Position numbers and translations under genes: made by a program
Notes under the pieces: generated by a model
What the model saw: only the letters and a program-made list of their open reading frames with translations
The model's database searches: none
What the model was told of the DNA's origin: nothing
Shown here: in pieces, positions 35,203 through 44,939 of the stretch
How positions within the stretch are numbered: position 1 is the stretch's first letter
Layout of the letters: every line of letters begins with the position of its first letter
DNA from: Methylomonas sp. UP202
GTDB taxonomy: Bacteria; Pseudomonadota; Gammaproteobacteria; Methylococcales; Methylomonadaceae
Length of the DNA stretch: 64,000 nt
Direction of reading: 5' to 3'
NCBI RefSeq assembly: GCF_029910655.1
Contig: NZ_CP123897.1
Location: 2,097,547-2,161,546, forward strand

Positions 35203-37944
35203 TTAACCGGCGGCCTCTTCCAACAATTTGGCGTGGGCGGCCGCTAAGCGAGCGATCGGTATCCGCGGTGCCGAGCAAGAGACGTAGTTCAAGCCGATGT
35301 TATGGCAAAAGCGGATCGAACGCGGATGTCCGCCATGTTCGCCGCAGATGCCGATCTTCAAATCCGGCCGTTGTTTGCGGCCCAATTCCACGGCCATTTT
35401 CATCAATCGGCCGACCCCTTCCACATCCAACGTTTCGAACGGATTGTCTTGCAGTAACCCGGATTCTTCGTACAAGGGCAGAAATTTGTTCTCGGCGTCT
35501 TCCCGCGAAAACGAGAATGTGGCTTGGGTCAGGTCGTTGGTGCCGAACGAAAAGAAAGCCGCCGTCGTGGCCAGCCTGTCGGCTCGGGTGCAGGCCCGGA
35601 CTGTTTCGATCATCGTGCCGAATTTGAAGTTGAGCTTGAGTTTGTATTGACTTTCCACCTCCGCTTGAATTTCGTCGACATACTGTCTGACCTTGATCAG
35701 TTCCTGAGCGGTAATGACCTGCGGGACCATGATTTCCGGCTCCACCGGAGTCTTTTGTTTGACGCAACGCGCGGCGGCTTCCAGAATGGAGCGAATTTGC
35801 ATCCGATAAATTTCCGGATAACTCATGCCCAACCTAACGCCACGGTGGCCGAGCATGGGGTTAACTTCGTAAAGCTCCAGTACTTTGTTCAGCATCATCT
35901 GCTTTTTGGCCAACGCGTCAATCACCACTTCTTCGTTGAGGCGGTTGAACGGTGCGGGTAATTCATGCGGTTTGGCCAAGGTTTCCAGCGTGACGCGTTG
36001 GCCCTTAATAATCGTCAGGTAATGTTTTAAGGCGTCAATTTCGTCCAGCAGTTGATGCTCGTTGGGCAGAAATTCGTGCATAGGCGGATCGAGTAGGCGA
36101 ACCGTGACCGGGTGCGGCGACATGGCTTCGAACAGTTGCTGGAAGTCGTCGCGCTGAATGGGAAACAACTTAGCGAGTGCCGCCTCCCTTTCCTCGGTGT
36201 TTTGGGCCAGAATCATATCGACGACCAGCGGCAGGCGATCGGCGGCGTTGAACATGCGTTCGGTACGGCATAGACCGACGCCCTTGGCGCCGTAACTGGC
36301 GGCCAGACGCGCGGTTTCCGGGGTGTCTACGTTGGCATGTACCCGTAATTTGGCAATGCTATCGGCCCAGCTTAATAAGGTTTTCAATTCCTCGGAGAAT
36401 GAAGGCGGAATGGTCGGGATTCGACCGAGATAGATGTTGCCGTTGCTCCCGTCTATCGTGATCAAGTCGCCTTCCTTGATTAAGATGTCTCCGACCATCG
36501 CGATGCGAGACCGGACATCGACCTTGATGTCCTCGGCGCCGGCCACGCAAGCCTTGCCCATGCCTCTGGCGACCACCGCAGCGTGCGAGGTTTTGCCGCC
36601 GCGACTGGTGAGGACCCCTTGAGCGGCGAAAAAGCCATGAATGTCTTCCGGCTTGGTTTCCTCTCTAACCAGAATCAGTTCTTCGCCGGTCTTGCCCAAC
36701 CGCACAGCCGTGTCGGCATCGAACACGCATTTGCCGCAGGCGGCACCTGGCGAGGCTGGCAGACCTTGGGCGATCGGCTGATTGTGATGGTTTCGCGCTA
36801 GTTGCGGCAGCAGCAGTTGTTCCAAAAGTTCGGGATTGATGCGAAGCAGGGCGCGTTCCTTGTCGATCAAGCCTTCCTTGACCATGTCGATCGAACTTTT
36901 CACCATCGCCGCCGCGTTCATTTTGCCGTTGCGGGTTTGCAAGCAATACAGTACGCCACGCTCTATCGTGTATTCGTAATCCTGGACTTCATGATAGTGG
37001 GCTTCCAGCTTGTTGCGCAGTTCTACCAGCTGCCGATATTGTTCCGGCATTTCCTGCGCCATTTCCTGCACCGGCTTGGGCGTGCGGATACCGGCAACCA
37101 CGTCTTCGCCCTGTGCGTTGACCAGATATTCGCCGTACATTTCATTGGCGCCGGTACCTGGATTTCGCGTAAAACCGACGCCGGTCGCGCAGTCGTCGCC
37201 CATGTTGCCGAAGACCATGGTTACAATGTTGACCGCGGTTCCGTTGGCGACGTCTGGCGTGATGTGAAATTCCCTACGATAGTCGACGGCGCGCTTGCCG
37301 AGCCACGAGTTGAAGACCGCTTTAATCGCAATTTCCAGTTGTTCGTAAACGTCTTCCGGAAACGGTTTGCCGGTCTCCTCGTGGACAACTTTCAGAAAAC
37401 GGTTGCTGATTTCCTGCAGTTGTTCGCTATTCAGCGCTACATCGGCCTTGATACCGGCCGCGCGCTTGACTTCGTTGAAATGCGAGTCGAATTTTTCGTC
37501 CTCAATCCCCAGCGCAACTTTACCGAACAATTGAATGAAGCGGCGGTAGGCGTCGTAAGCGAAGCGCGGATCGTCGGTCATTTCGATCAAGCCGGTCAAC
37601 GTTTGCTTGTTCAAACCAAGGTTCAGGATAGTGTCCATCATACCCGGCATCGAAATCGCCGAGCCGGAGCGTACCGAAACCAGCAGGGGTTCGCTGGCGC
37701 CGCCGAAGGTTTTGCCGGTTGCCCGTTCGATGTCGGCGATCTGTTGGTGGACTTCGTCCAACAAACCGGCCGGCAATAACTTGTTTTCAAGGTAGAGCAG
37801 GCAGGTTTGGGTGGTAATGACGAATCCTGGCGGCACGTTGAGGCCTAATTGGGTCATTTCGCAAAGGTTGGCGCCTTTACCGCCCAGCAGTGCTTTGTTT
37901 TTACCGTCGCCTGAATTGAATGAATAACTATATTGCGGATTCAT
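35203..37944 (-). CDS. ppdK: pyruvate, phosphate dikinase
   Basis: 913 residues from ATG 37944, which has AGGAC just upstream; 37965 is an alternative start. The ATP-grasp N-terminus opens with LLGGKGANLCEMTQLGLNVP; the phospho-His swivelling domain has TSRGGKTSHAAVVARGMGKA with the catalytic His; the PEP/pyruvate TIM barrel has GLCRTERMF, GTNDLTQATFSFSREDAE and GICGEHGGHP with the catalytic Cys. It interconverts PEP + AMP + PPi and pyruvate + ATP + Pi. Type I methanotrophs use it at this node. It is divergent from gltA; an imperfect hairpin (37986-38008) lies in its leader. Confidence 0.95.
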   Translation of the reverse strand: MNPQYSYSFNSGDGKNKALLGGKGANLCEMTQLGLNVPPGFVITTQTCLLYLENKLLPAGLLDEVHQQIADIERATGKTFGGASEPLLVSVRSGSAISMPGMMDTILNLGLNKQTLTGLIEMTDDPRFAYDAYRRFIQLFGKVALGIEDEKFDSHFNEVKRAAGIKADVALNSEQLQEISNRFLKVVHEETGKPFPEDVYEQLEIAIKAVFNSWLGKRAVDYRREFHITPDVANGTAVNIVTMVFGNMGDDCATGVGFTRNPGTGANEMYGEYLVNAQGEDVVAGIRTPKPVQEMAQEMPEQYRQLVELRNKLEAHYHEVQDYEYTIERGVLYCLQTRNGKMNAAAMVKSSIDMVKEGLIDKERALLRINPELLEQLLLPQLARNHHNQPIAQGLPASPGAACGKCVFDADTAVRLGKTGEELILVREETKPEDIHGFFAAQGVLTSRGGKTSHAAVVARGMGKACVAGAEDIKVDVRSRIAMVGDILIKEGDLITIDGSNGNIYLGRIPTIPPSFSEELKTLLSWADSIAKLRVHANVDTPETARLAASYGAKGVGLCRTERMFNAADRLPLVVDMILAQNTEEREAALAKLFPIQRDDFQQLFEAMSPHPVTVRLLDPPMHEFLPNEHQLLDEIDALKHYLTIIKGQRVTLETLAKPHELPAPFNRLNEEVVIDALAKKQMMLNKVLELYEVNPMLGHRGVRLGMSYPEIYRMQIRSILEAAARCVKQKTPVEPEIMVPQVITAQELIKVRQYVDEIQAEVESQYKLKLNFKFGTMIETVRACTRADRLATTAAFFSFGTNDLTQATFSFSREDAENKFLPLYEESGLLQDNPFETLDVEGVGRLMKMAVELGRKQRPDLKIGICGEHGGHPRSIRFCHNIGLNYVSCSAPRIPIARLAAAHAKLLEEAAG

Positions 37945-38158
37945 GGTGTCCTGTCCGGAAGGCAAGAGGTTGGGATTTTTGCTAAACGGCCGCGGTTGAC
38001 TCGGCCGTGGCTGTGCTTGGCTAGCGTTAGGATAGCGGTTTTTACCGGGTTTTGTAGGCTTTTACAAGCGACTGGTCCGGCTCGTCTGTCCTGACAATCG
38101 TCGAATGTGCGAGCTTGTCGCCGGCTACATTCATTATCCTTGCTCATGTCGCAAAGGT

Positions 38159-38187
38159 TTGGACGATTCGCTTGCCTGTGTGATAAT
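38159..38187 (+). promoter_or_regulatory. predicted sigma-70 promoter of the gltA-sdh operon
   Basis: TTGGAC (38159-38164), a 17-base spacer and GATAAT (38182-38187) lie 44 bases before the gltA ATG; each box matches consensus in most positions. AACTGAGGAAACC just before the start provides the ribosome-binding site. Confidence 0.55.
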
Positions 38188-38231
38188 CCGAACCAATCCG
38201 TCAACTTTCGCGATCGAAAACTGAGGAAACC

Positions 38232-39566
38232 ATGGCAAACGACACTTTGCTGGTCAGACATACCGGCACCGGAAGGGAAGTGGAGTATCCATTGTTGCGG
38301 GGGACGATGGGTGCGGATTCGGTCGATATTCGCGCATTACCGCGAGACTTGGGCTGTTTTACCTACGATCCCGGGTTTATCGCGACGTCCAGTTGCAAGA
38401 GCAAAATCACCTATATCGACGGCGAAAACGGTATTTTGTTATATCGCGGCTATCCGATAGAGCAGTTGGCCGAACACTGCGAATTCACCGAAGTCGCTTA
38501 TCTACTGATGAACGGTGAATTACCGAATCAGACCGAGCTTCGCGATTTTAACGAAGAGATCAGCGATAGAGCCATAATCCACGAGTCTCTCCGCAAATTT
38601 TTCGACGGTTTTCATTATGACGCGCATCCGATGTCGATGTTGGTCGGCGTGGTGGGATCGTTGTCGGCGTTTTACCACAGCGAGTTGAATATCAAGGATT
38701 CGACGCACCGCAAGGTTTGCGCGGCTAGATTAATCGGCAAAATGCCGACAATTGCCGCGGCGTCCTATCGCCACTCGGTGGGACGTCCCTTCGTTTATCC
38801 TCGTATCGACCTGAGCTACTGCGAGAACTTTTTGAACATGATGTTTTCGCGTTCCTCGCAAAACTACATCGACCAAGACCATTACATTGACCCGTATTTG
38901 GTCAAGGCCCTGAATTTACTGTTTATCTTGCATGCCGACCACGAGCAGAACGCCAGTACCTCGACGGTACGACTGGCCGGCAGCACCGGCGCCAATCCTT
39001 ATGCGTGCATCGCGGCCGGTATCGCGGCGCTCTGGGGACCGGCTCACGGTGGCGCGAACGAAGCGGTACTCACTATGTTGGCACAAATCGGCAGCGCTGA
39101 TAACGTTCCAAAATTCATCGCCAAGGCCAAGGATCATGATGATCCCTTCCGTTTAATGGGATTCGGGCATCGGGTCTATAAGAATTTCGACCCGCGCGCG
39201 ACGATTATTCGCAAGACCTGTCACGACGTACTGGCGCGTACCCAAAAATCCGATCCGCTGTTCGAGTTGGCCTTGGCCCTAGAAGAGCAGGCATTGAACG
39301 ACGATTATTTTATCGAGAAAAAGCTTTATCCCAATGTGGATTTCTATTCGGGCATTATTTATAAAGCCTTGAACATCCCGGTCGATATGTTTACCGTGAT
39401 GTTTGCAATTGCTAGGACGGCCGGCTGGGTTGCCCATTGGCTGGAGATGATGGAAGAGCCGGCGCCACCGATTGGTCGACCGCGACAGCTCTACATAGGC
39501 CCCGCTCGTCGCGATTTCCTGCCCAAAGGCCAACGATCAGGTGATACCCATGTCTGCAACGGATAA
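38232..39566 (+). CDS. gltA: citrate synthase
   Basis: 444 residues, the length of type II (NADH-sensitive, hexameric) citrate synthases. The substrate His motifs [20 protein letters not shown] and [12 protein letters not shown] and the catalytic Asp region [13 protein letters not shown] are intact. It condenses acetyl-CoA and oxaloacetate. Its 3' end overlaps the start of the DUF1674 gene by 17 bases, tying it to the sdh genes in one transcript. The C-terminus is about 17 residues longer than in E. coli because of that overlap region. Confidence 0.95.
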   Translation: MANDTLLVRHTGTGREVEYPLLRGTMGADSVDIRALPRDLGCFTYDPGFIATSSCKSKITYIDGENGILLYRGYPIEQLAEHCEFTEVAYLLMNGELPNQTELRDFNEEISDRAIIHESLRKFFDGFHYDAHPMSMLVGVVGSLSAFYHSELNIKDSTHRKVCAARLIGKMPTIAAASYRHSVGRPFVYPRIDLSYCENFLNMMFSRSSQNYIDQDHYIDPYLVKALNLLFILHADHEQNASTSTVRLAGSTGANPYACIAAGIAALWGPAHGGANEAVLTMLAQIGSADNVPKFIAKAKDHDDPFRLMGFGHRVYKNFDPRATIIRKTCHDVLARTQKSDPLFELALALEEQALNDDYFIEKKLYPNVDFYSGIIYKALNIPVDMFTVMFAIARTAGWVAHWLEMMEEPAPPIGRPRQLYIGPARRDFLPKGQRSGDTHVCNG

Positions 39567-39723
39567 GCCGGAGTCCCCGCGACGTAATTCGACTGAGCGG
39601 GTCATCGAAATACTTACGCCGCCGGAGAAACAAGGCGAACGACGGGAAATTGGCGGTCCTAAAGGCCCGGAGCCGACTCGCTATGGCGATTGGGAGCGCA
39701 AGGGCCGTTGCGTGGATTTTTAA
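39550..39723 (+). CDS. succinate dehydrogenase assembly factor 4-like (DUF1674)
   Basis: 57 residues from ATG 39550 (a GTG at 39541 is less likely). The C-terminal signature [19 protein letters not shown] is the DUF1674/SDHAF4 motif. SDHAF4 binds flavinylated SdhA and helps it assemble with SdhB; in bacteria the domain usually sits close to sdh genes, exactly as here. It overlaps the end of gltA and precedes sdhC. Confidence 0.85.
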   Translation: MSATDKPESPRRNSTERVIEILTPPEKQGERREIGGPKGPEPTRYGDWERKGRCVDF

Positions 39724-39752
39724 CCGATACGCCAAGCTTAACGAGGTCAATC

Positions 39753-40124
39753 ATGGCAGTTCATAACCGGCCCTTGTCGCCGCATTTGCAAGTTTACCGT
39801 TTGCCTATTACAGGTTTGATTTCGATCACGCATCGAATTACTGGCGTGTTGTTGTCGGGTGCGTTGCTGTTCGCGGTAATAGCCTTATTTGCGATTGCGG
39901 CCGGACCTGAACAATTCGCCAGTTTTCAAGCGTGCTTGGCTTGGCCGCCATCGCGGTTGGCTTATTGGGGCATTATTTTCGCGCTATATTTTCACCTGTG
40001 CCACGGATTTCGGCATTTGATATGGGATGTCGGAAAAACCTTTGAGAAAGCAGCTTTGACGCGTTATGCGGTTATCGAACTAGGTGTCGCTGTCTTGCTG
40101 TTTTTAATCACTTTTATTTCTTAA
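39753..40124 (+). CDS. sdhC: succinate dehydrogenase cytochrome b556 subunit
   Basis: 123 residues with three membrane helices. The N-terminus NRPLSPHLQVYRLPITGLIS and ITHRITGV are the family signature; the haem-ligand region is FHLCHGFRHLIWD. It forms the membrane anchor with SdhD and binds haem b and quinone. ATG 39753 has GAGG upstream; the longer frame from 39690 overlaps the preceding gene and is rejected. Confidence 0.94.
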   Translation: MAVHNRPLSPHLQVYRLPITGLISITHRITGVLLSGALLFAVIALFAIAAGPEQFASFQACLAWPPSRLAYWGIIFALYFHLCHGFRHLIWDVGKTFEKAALTRYAVIELGVAVLLFLITFIS

Positions 40125-40139
40125 TTTGACGAGTACCGC

Positions 40140-40517
40140 ATGGATCAGTCTCTAAGGAACGGTGCCGCCGACTCGGCGGTAAAAAGCCATCCGGTTCGCC
40201 ACTGGTTGCATCAACGCCTGACCGCGCTGTTGCTGATACCTTTGACGGTTTGGTTATTGCTCTGGTTCGACAAGTTACCGCACGCATCGCACGCCGAAAC
40301 CAAAGCTTGGTTGTTACAACCGCTCAATGGGTTGGCAGTGTCGCTCTGGATGCTGCTGACGGTATACCATGCCGCGCTGGGCATGCAGGTGGTGTTGGAA
40401 GATTACGTGTCGAATCCGAAGTTGCGCCGAACCGCGATCGGCGCTGTCCATGCGGTATTCGGGATTTTGGGATTGTTGGCTTTGGCTGCGATGGCCATGA
40501 TTTGGACGGGAAACTGA
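40140..40517 (+). CDS. sdhD: succinate dehydrogenase hydrophobic membrane anchor
   Basis: 125 residues with three membrane helices. The N-terminal basic HWLHQRLTALLLIPLTVW and the YHAALGMQVVLEDYV segment (haem/quinone-side Asp-Tyr) mark SdhD. It starts 15 bases after sdhC and ends three bases before sdhA, in the canonical sdhCDAB order. Confidence 0.93.
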   Translation: MDQSLRNGAADSAVKSHPVRHWLHQRLTALLLIPLTVWLLLWFDKLPHASHAETKAWLLQPLNGLAVSLWMLLTVYHAALGMQVVLEDYVSNPKLRRTAIGAVHAVFGILGLLALAAMAMIWTGN

Positions 40518-40520
40518 TTA

Positions 40521-42305
40521 ATGGCTGCGGCTTACGAAATTATCGAGCATCAACACGACGTGGTCGTGGTGGGCGCCGGCGGAGCCGGTTTGCGGGCGAC
40601 ATTCGGCATGGTCGAAAAAGGCTTGAAGACGGCATGCATCACGAAAGTGTTTCCGACGCGCAGCCATACCGTGGCCGCGCAGGGCGGTATTAGTGCCGCG
40701 CTCGGCAATATGGGCGAGGATGATTGGCGCTTCCACATGTACGATACCGTGAAGGGCTCGGATTGGTTAGGCGATCAAGATGCGATCGAGTACATGTGCC
40801 GGGAAGCGATACCGGCGGTCATCGAATTGGAACGTTACGGCGTACCGTTCTCCCGGACCGCCGACGGCAAGATTTACCAACGGGCGTTCGGCGGTATGTC
40901 GGTCAATTATGGCAAGGGCCAAGCGCAACGCACTTGCGCGGCCGCCGATGTCACCGGCCACGCGATCTTGCATACCTTGTATCAGCAAGCATTGAAGCAC
41001 AAGGCGGAATTCTTCGTCGAATACATTGCGCTGGATTTGATTATGGAAGACGGCGAATGTCGCGGCGTATTGGCCTGGTGTCTGGACGACGGTACGATTC
41101 ATCTGTTTCGCGGCCATCAAACGGTACTGGCCACCGGCGGTTACGGTCGGGCCTATTTTTCTTGCACCTCAGCGCACACCGTCACCGGCGACGGCAACGG
41201 CATGGTGCTGCGGGCGGGATTGCCGCTACAGGATATGGAGTTCGTTCAGTTTCACCCGACCGGCATATACGGCGCCGGTTGCTTGATTACAGAAGGCGCG
41301 CGCGGCGAGGGCGGTTATTTGACCAACTCGGAAGGCGAACGCTTCATGCCGCGTTACGCGCCGCACGCACATGATTTGGCCTCGCGCGATGTGGTCAGCC
41401 GGGCGATCACCGTAGAAATCAATGCCGGTCGTGGGATAGGACCGAAAAAAGACCACGTTCATCTTCATCTGGAGCACCTCGATCCGGCCGTCGTCCACGA
41501 GCGTTTGCCCGGCATCGCCGAGCTTTCCCGGATATTTGCCGGAGTGGATGTGACCAAGCAGCCGATTCCGGTGTTACCGACGGTACATTACAACATGGGC
41601 GGAATTCCGACCAATTATCGAGCCGAAGTCGTGACATTGAAGGATGGCGACCCGGATTACGTTGTTCCCGGTTTGATGGCTATCGGCGAGACCGCTTGCG
41701 TATCGGTGCACGGTGCCAATCGCCTGGGCTCCAATTCGCTGCTGGATTTGGTGGTATTCGGCCGGGCGGCGGCCATCCGTTGCACCGAACTGATCAAACC
41801 GGGAATGCCGCTGAAGCCGCTGGCGAAAGAGGCTTGCGAGACCTCTCTGACCCGATTCGATCGAATTCGCCATGGTAATGGTAGCCGGACGACAGCGGAA
41901 ATCCGCATGGACATGCAAACCACGATGCAATCCAAGGCGGCGGTGTTTCGCACCCAGTCCACGCTCGATGAGGGCATCGCGGCAATGGCGGATATTTCCG
42001 AGTCGTTCGCGGACGTCAAGCTTGCCGATCGTTCATTGATCTGGAATACCGATCTGGTCGAAACCCTGGAGCTCGACAATTTATTGGGACAAGCTCAGGT
42101 GACGATGAACGCCGCGGGGAACCGCCACGAAAGTCGCGGCGGTCATGCGCGGGAAGACTATCCGCTACGGGACGATGAAAACTGGTTGAAACACACGTTG
42201 ACTTGGCGAGAGAACAACCGGGTCAAAATCGATTATCGGCCGGTGCATCTGTACACGCTAACCGACGAAGTCGAAGTCGTCGCGCCGAAAGAGAGGGTCT
42301 ATTAA
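40521..42305 (+). CDS. sdhA: succinate dehydrogenase flavoprotein subunit
   Basis: 594 residues. The Rossmann FAD motif [15 protein letters not shown], the His for covalent FAD in [16 protein letters not shown], the active site region [20 protein letters not shown] and [17 protein letters not shown], and [20 protein letters not shown] are all present. The subunit oxidises succinate to fumarate on the cytoplasmic face. Its TAA shares bases with the sdhB ATG (TAATG), coupling translation. Confidence 0.97.
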   Translation: MAAAYEIIEHQHDVVVVGAGGAGLRATFGMVEKGLKTACITKVFPTRSHTVAAQGGISAALGNMGEDDWRFHMYDTVKGSDWLGDQDAIEYMCREAIPAVIELERYGVPFSRTADGKIYQRAFGGMSVNYGKGQAQRTCAAADVTGHAILHTLYQQALKHKAEFFVEYIALDLIMEDGECRGVLAWCLDDGTIHLFRGHQTVLATGGYGRAYFSCTSAHTVTGDGNGMVLRAGLPLQDMEFVQFHPTGIYGAGCLITEGARGEGGYLTNSEGERFMPRYAPHAHDLASRDVVSRAITVEINAGRGIGPKKDHVHLHLEHLDPAVVHERLPGIAELSRIFAGVDVTKQPIPVLPTVHYNMGGIPTNYRAEVVTLKDGDPDYVVPGLMAIGETACVSVHGANRLGSNSLLDLVVFGRAAAIRCTELIKPGMPLKPLAKEACETSLTRFDRIRHGNGSRTTAEIRMDMQTTMQSKAAVFRTQSTLDEGIAAMADISESFADVKLADRSLIWNTDLVETLELDNLLGQAQVTMNAAGNRHESRGGHAREDYPLRDDENWLKHTLTWRENNRVKIDYRPVHLYTLTDEVEVVAPKERVY

Positions 42306-43084
42306 TGGTCGAGTTTGCGCTGCCGAAAAATTCTCAGCCGATGCCTGGCAAACACTTTTCCGCGCCGGGCGCGACGCATGTCCGAGTATTCGAAATTTAT
42401 CGCTGGGATCCGGACAGCGGCGATAATCCGCGTATCGATCGTTATGAAATCGACATGGACCATTGCGGACCGATGGTGCTGGATGCCATCTTGAAAATCA
42501 AGAACGAAATCGACTCGACACTGGCTTTTCGCCGGTCGTGTCGGGAAGGGGTCTGCGGTTCTTGCGCGATGAATATTAACGGCCGTAATACGCTAGCCTG
42601 CACCAAGGCGATTGCGGAATATTCGGGCACGATCAAGATTTTTCCTCTGCCGCACATGGCCGTGGTCAAGGATTTAGTGGCCGACATGACCCATTTCTTC
42701 GAGCAATATGCGTCGATCAACCCTTGGTTGACGAACAGCGCGGAAGCGCCGGTAGATCACGAACGGCTGCAAAGCCGAGACGAACGGGCTAAGCTCGACG
42801 GCCTTTACGAGTGTGTATTGTGCGCGTGTTGTTCGACCAGTTGCCCGAGCTATTGGTGGAACAGCGATCGCTACCTCGGGCCCGCGATACTGCTTCAAGC
42901 CTATCGTTGGCTGGCGGACAGCCGCGATGACAGTGACGCCGAGCGCTTGGCGCAACTCGACGACGCGTTTAAGGTGTACCGGTGCCACACCATCATGAAT
43001 TGCACGGATACCTGCCCGAAAGGCTTGAATCCCGCGCAAGCGATTGCCGAAATTAAAAAGCTGTTGGTAGTGCGCGAACGTTAG
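42305..43084 (+). CDS. sdhB: succinate dehydrogenase iron-sulfur subunit
   Basis: 259 residues from ATG 42305. The [2Fe-2S] cysteines lie in [20 protein letters not shown] with the following Cys; the [4Fe-4S] set is [17 protein letters not shown]; the [3Fe-4S]/[4Fe-4S] set is [17 protein letters not shown]. It passes electrons from SdhA to quinone. The start overlaps the sdhA stop by one base. An upstream-frame extension from 42203 is rejected because it lies inside sdhA. Confidence 0.97.
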   Translation: MVEFALPKNSQPMPGKHFSAPGATHVRVFEIYRWDPDSGDNPRIDRYEIDMDHCGPMVLDAILKIKNEIDSTLAFRRSCREGVCGSCAMNINGRNTLACTKAIAEYSGTIKIFPLPHMAVVKDLVADMTHFFEQYASINPWLTNSAEAPVDHERLQSRDERAKLDGLYECVLCACCSTSCPSYWWNSDRYLGPAILLQAYRWLADSRDDSDAERLAQLDDAFKVYRCHTIMNCTDTCPKGLNPAQAIAEIKKLLVVRER

Positions 43085-43324
43085 ATGGGCGAAATCGATA
43101 AACTGCGTTGGCGGTGTCGGCGCGGTACGCTGGAACTGGATTTGCTGCTGACTCGCTACTTGGATATTGCTTATTCTTCGGCACCTTCGGAGCGACGCCA
43201 GGCCTTTTGGCGGCTTTTAGCCTGTGAAGATAGTTTGTTGCTGCGTCTATTCACTAGCGACACGCAGGCGGAAGATCCTGAACTAAGGGCCATTATTGCC
43301 GAAATCCGCGCCCTGCCCAACTAG
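43085..43324 (+). CDS. sdhE: succinate dehydrogenase flavinylation/assembly factor SdhE
   Basis: 79 residues. The N-terminal RRGTLELDLLLTRYLD is the RGxxE signature that contacts SdhA, followed by WRLLACEDSLLLRLF. SdhE promotes covalent attachment of FAD to SdhA. Its ATG begins immediately after the sdhB stop. With the DUF1674 protein at the other end, the operon carries two different SDH assembly factors. Confidence 0.92.
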   Translation: MGEIDKLRWRCRRGTLELDLLLTRYLDIAYSSAPSERRQAFWRLLACEDSLLLRLFTSDTQAEDPELRAIIAEIRALPN

Positions 43325-43337
43325 CTTCGCGGTACTT

Positions 43338-43376
43338 GGCGACCAGGTCGCCGTTCGATGCCGGTCGAAAGACCGG
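43338..43376. other. two tandem hairpins after sdhE
   Basis: GGCGACC-A-GGTCGCC (43338-43352) is followed by CCGGTC-GAAA-GACCGG (43361-43376), which has a stable GNRA loop. There is no T tract, so these may stabilise or process the sdh mRNA rather than terminate it. Confidence 0.35.
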
Positions 43377-43459
43377 ATGCCCGTGTAAAATCCCACATTT
43401 GATCTTTTCCGAGTTCGATCGCTCCTATGCGAGCCTTCGGCGTTCATTGATTATTGCGA

Positions 43460-44479
43460 ATGAAAAAAAGCGACTTTTTCTACCACTTGCCCGACGATTT
43501 AATCGCCCAGCAACCTTTACCGGAGCGCTGTGCCAGCCGGATGTTGTGCCTGAATAGGTTAACTGGGGAGTTGGGCGATGCTCGATTCCTGAATATCGTC
43601 GACCGGCTGACACCGGACGATTTGTTGGTGTTCAACGATACCAAGGTCATACCAGCTCGCTTGTTTGCTGAAAAAGAAACCGGCGGCCGCGTCGAGATCT
43701 TGATCGAGCGCATCGAAAACGAACGGCAGGTATTGGCGCACGTCAAAGCGAGTAAATCGCCAAAATCCGGCGCACTGTTGTTGCTGAAAAACGAGGTTTT
43801 CTTCAGAGTCGTGGATCGCGAGGGTGACTTGTTTCGCTTGCGATTGGAAGCCGAAAATACCGTTCTGCAGGTGTTGGCCGACATCGGCCATATGCCGTTA
43901 CCGCCGTATATTCATAGGGCCGACGACGCAAGCGATTTGGATCGGTACCAAACGGTGTTTGCCTGCCGCGCCGGTGCCGTCGCGGCGCCCACCGCCGGTC
44001 TGCATTTCGACGAAGCAGTTTTGCTCAGGTTAGCCGAAAAGGGAGTTCAACGCACCTTTGTTACGTTACATGTCGGCAGCGGTACCTTCCGGCCGGTGCG
44101 GGTGGAGAATCTCAGCGAACATACGATGCATAAAGAGTTTTTCGAGGTCACCAAGGAATGCGTGGCGGCGGTACGGTACACTCGCGCGCGCGGTGGGCGG
44201 GTCGTCGCAATCGGTACAACGGCCGTACGCGCCTTGGAGTCCGCGAGCATCAGCGGCGAACTACAAGCGGGAGTCGGCGAGACCGATTTATTCATTACGC
44301 CGGGTTACCGTTTCAAATCGGTCGATGCCATGTTAACCAACTTTCATTTACCGGAATCGACCTTACTGATGCTGGTTTCCGCCTTCGCCGGATACGAAAA
44401 CGTAATGGCGGCTTATCGCCATGCGATCGCGCAACGTTATCGTTTCTTTAGTTACGGCGATGCGATGTTAATTGACTGA
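43460..44479 (+). CDS. queA: S-adenosylmethionine:tRNA ribosyltransferase-isomerase
   Basis: 339 residues from ATG 43460; an upstream TTG two codons earlier is possible. Signatures: [49 protein letters not shown], and [13 protein letters not shown], then [20 protein letters not shown]. QueA moves the ribosyl group of SAM onto preQ1 in tRNA to form epoxyqueuosine. tgt, its common neighbour, is not beside it here. It is convergent with pilE with eight bases between stops. Confidence 0.95.
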   Translation: MKKSDFFYHLPDDLIAQQPLPERCASRMLCLNRLTGELGDARFLNIVDRLTPDDLLVFNDTKVIPARLFAEKETGGRVEILIERIENERQVLAHVKASKSPKSGALLLLKNEVFFRVVDREGDLFRLRLEAENTVLQVLADIGHMPLPPYIHRADDASDLDRYQTVFACRAGAVAAPTAGLHFDEAVLLRLAEKGVQRTFVTLHVGSGTFRPVRVENLSEHTMHKEFFEVTKECVAAVRYTRARGGRVVAIGTTAVRALESASISGELQAGVGETDLFITPGYRFKSVDAMLTNFHLPESTLLMLVSAFAGYENVMAAYRHAIAQRYRFFSYGDAMLID

Positions 44480-44487
44480 TTTAACGG

Positions 44488-44919
44488 TTATTTTTTCCAA
44501 CACGTATCAGCGTCAAGAGAAGCGGATGCCACGCTCTTTTGTCCCAATTGATTTAAGGACAAGTTACCGCACTTATCGCCATCCATGCGAGAGCCTGATA
44601 CTGGCGTAGCAGTTAACAGATAAGTAGTAGCGCTCAATGTAGCTGATATGTTGTACAGTGCCGTGCCGGTTTTAGGGGATGTAGTGAACGGAATCGTTAA
44701 TTCGTGCCCTGAAGAATCATTGCTATAAGTATTGACTTCGGTAAAGTTTCTTTCCAGAAATTGAGCGTTTTCCAGCAAGATCGCCTTAGCGTCTGTTCTG
44801 TTTCCTCGCGCGACATACTCAAAATACGAGGGAATTGCGATGGCAGACAAAATACCCACTATACCGACCGCCACCATTAATTCAATCAGTGTTACGCCTT
44901 TTTGTTTGGATATTACCAT
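44488..44919 (-). CDS. pilE: type IV pilin PilE-like minor pilin
   Basis: 143 residues from ATG 44919, giving a short basic leader ending KQKG, then the processed N-terminus VTLIELMVAVGIVGILSAIA with Glu5. ATG 44943 or 44958 would lengthen the leader. Two Cys near the C-terminus (GDKCGNLSLN, DADTCWKK) can form the D-loop disulfide. It is the last gene of the minor pilin operon, overlapping or abutting pilY1, which is the standard PilE position. Confidence 0.85.
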   Translation of the reverse strand: MVISKQKGVTLIELMVAVGIVGILSAIAIPSYFEYVARGNRTDAKAILLENAQFLERNFTEVNTYSNDSSGHELTIPFTTSPKTGTALYNISATLSATTYLLTATPVSGSRMDGDKCGNLSLNQLGQKSVASASLDADTCWKK

Positions 44920-44939
44920 TAGTTTTTCGTCCCGTTTAA

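Noticed and set aside
36802..37779. 325-codon plus-strand open frame inside ppdK
   Set aside because: It is antisense to a highly conserved enzyme, has no start signal, and follows the codon periodicity of ppdK.
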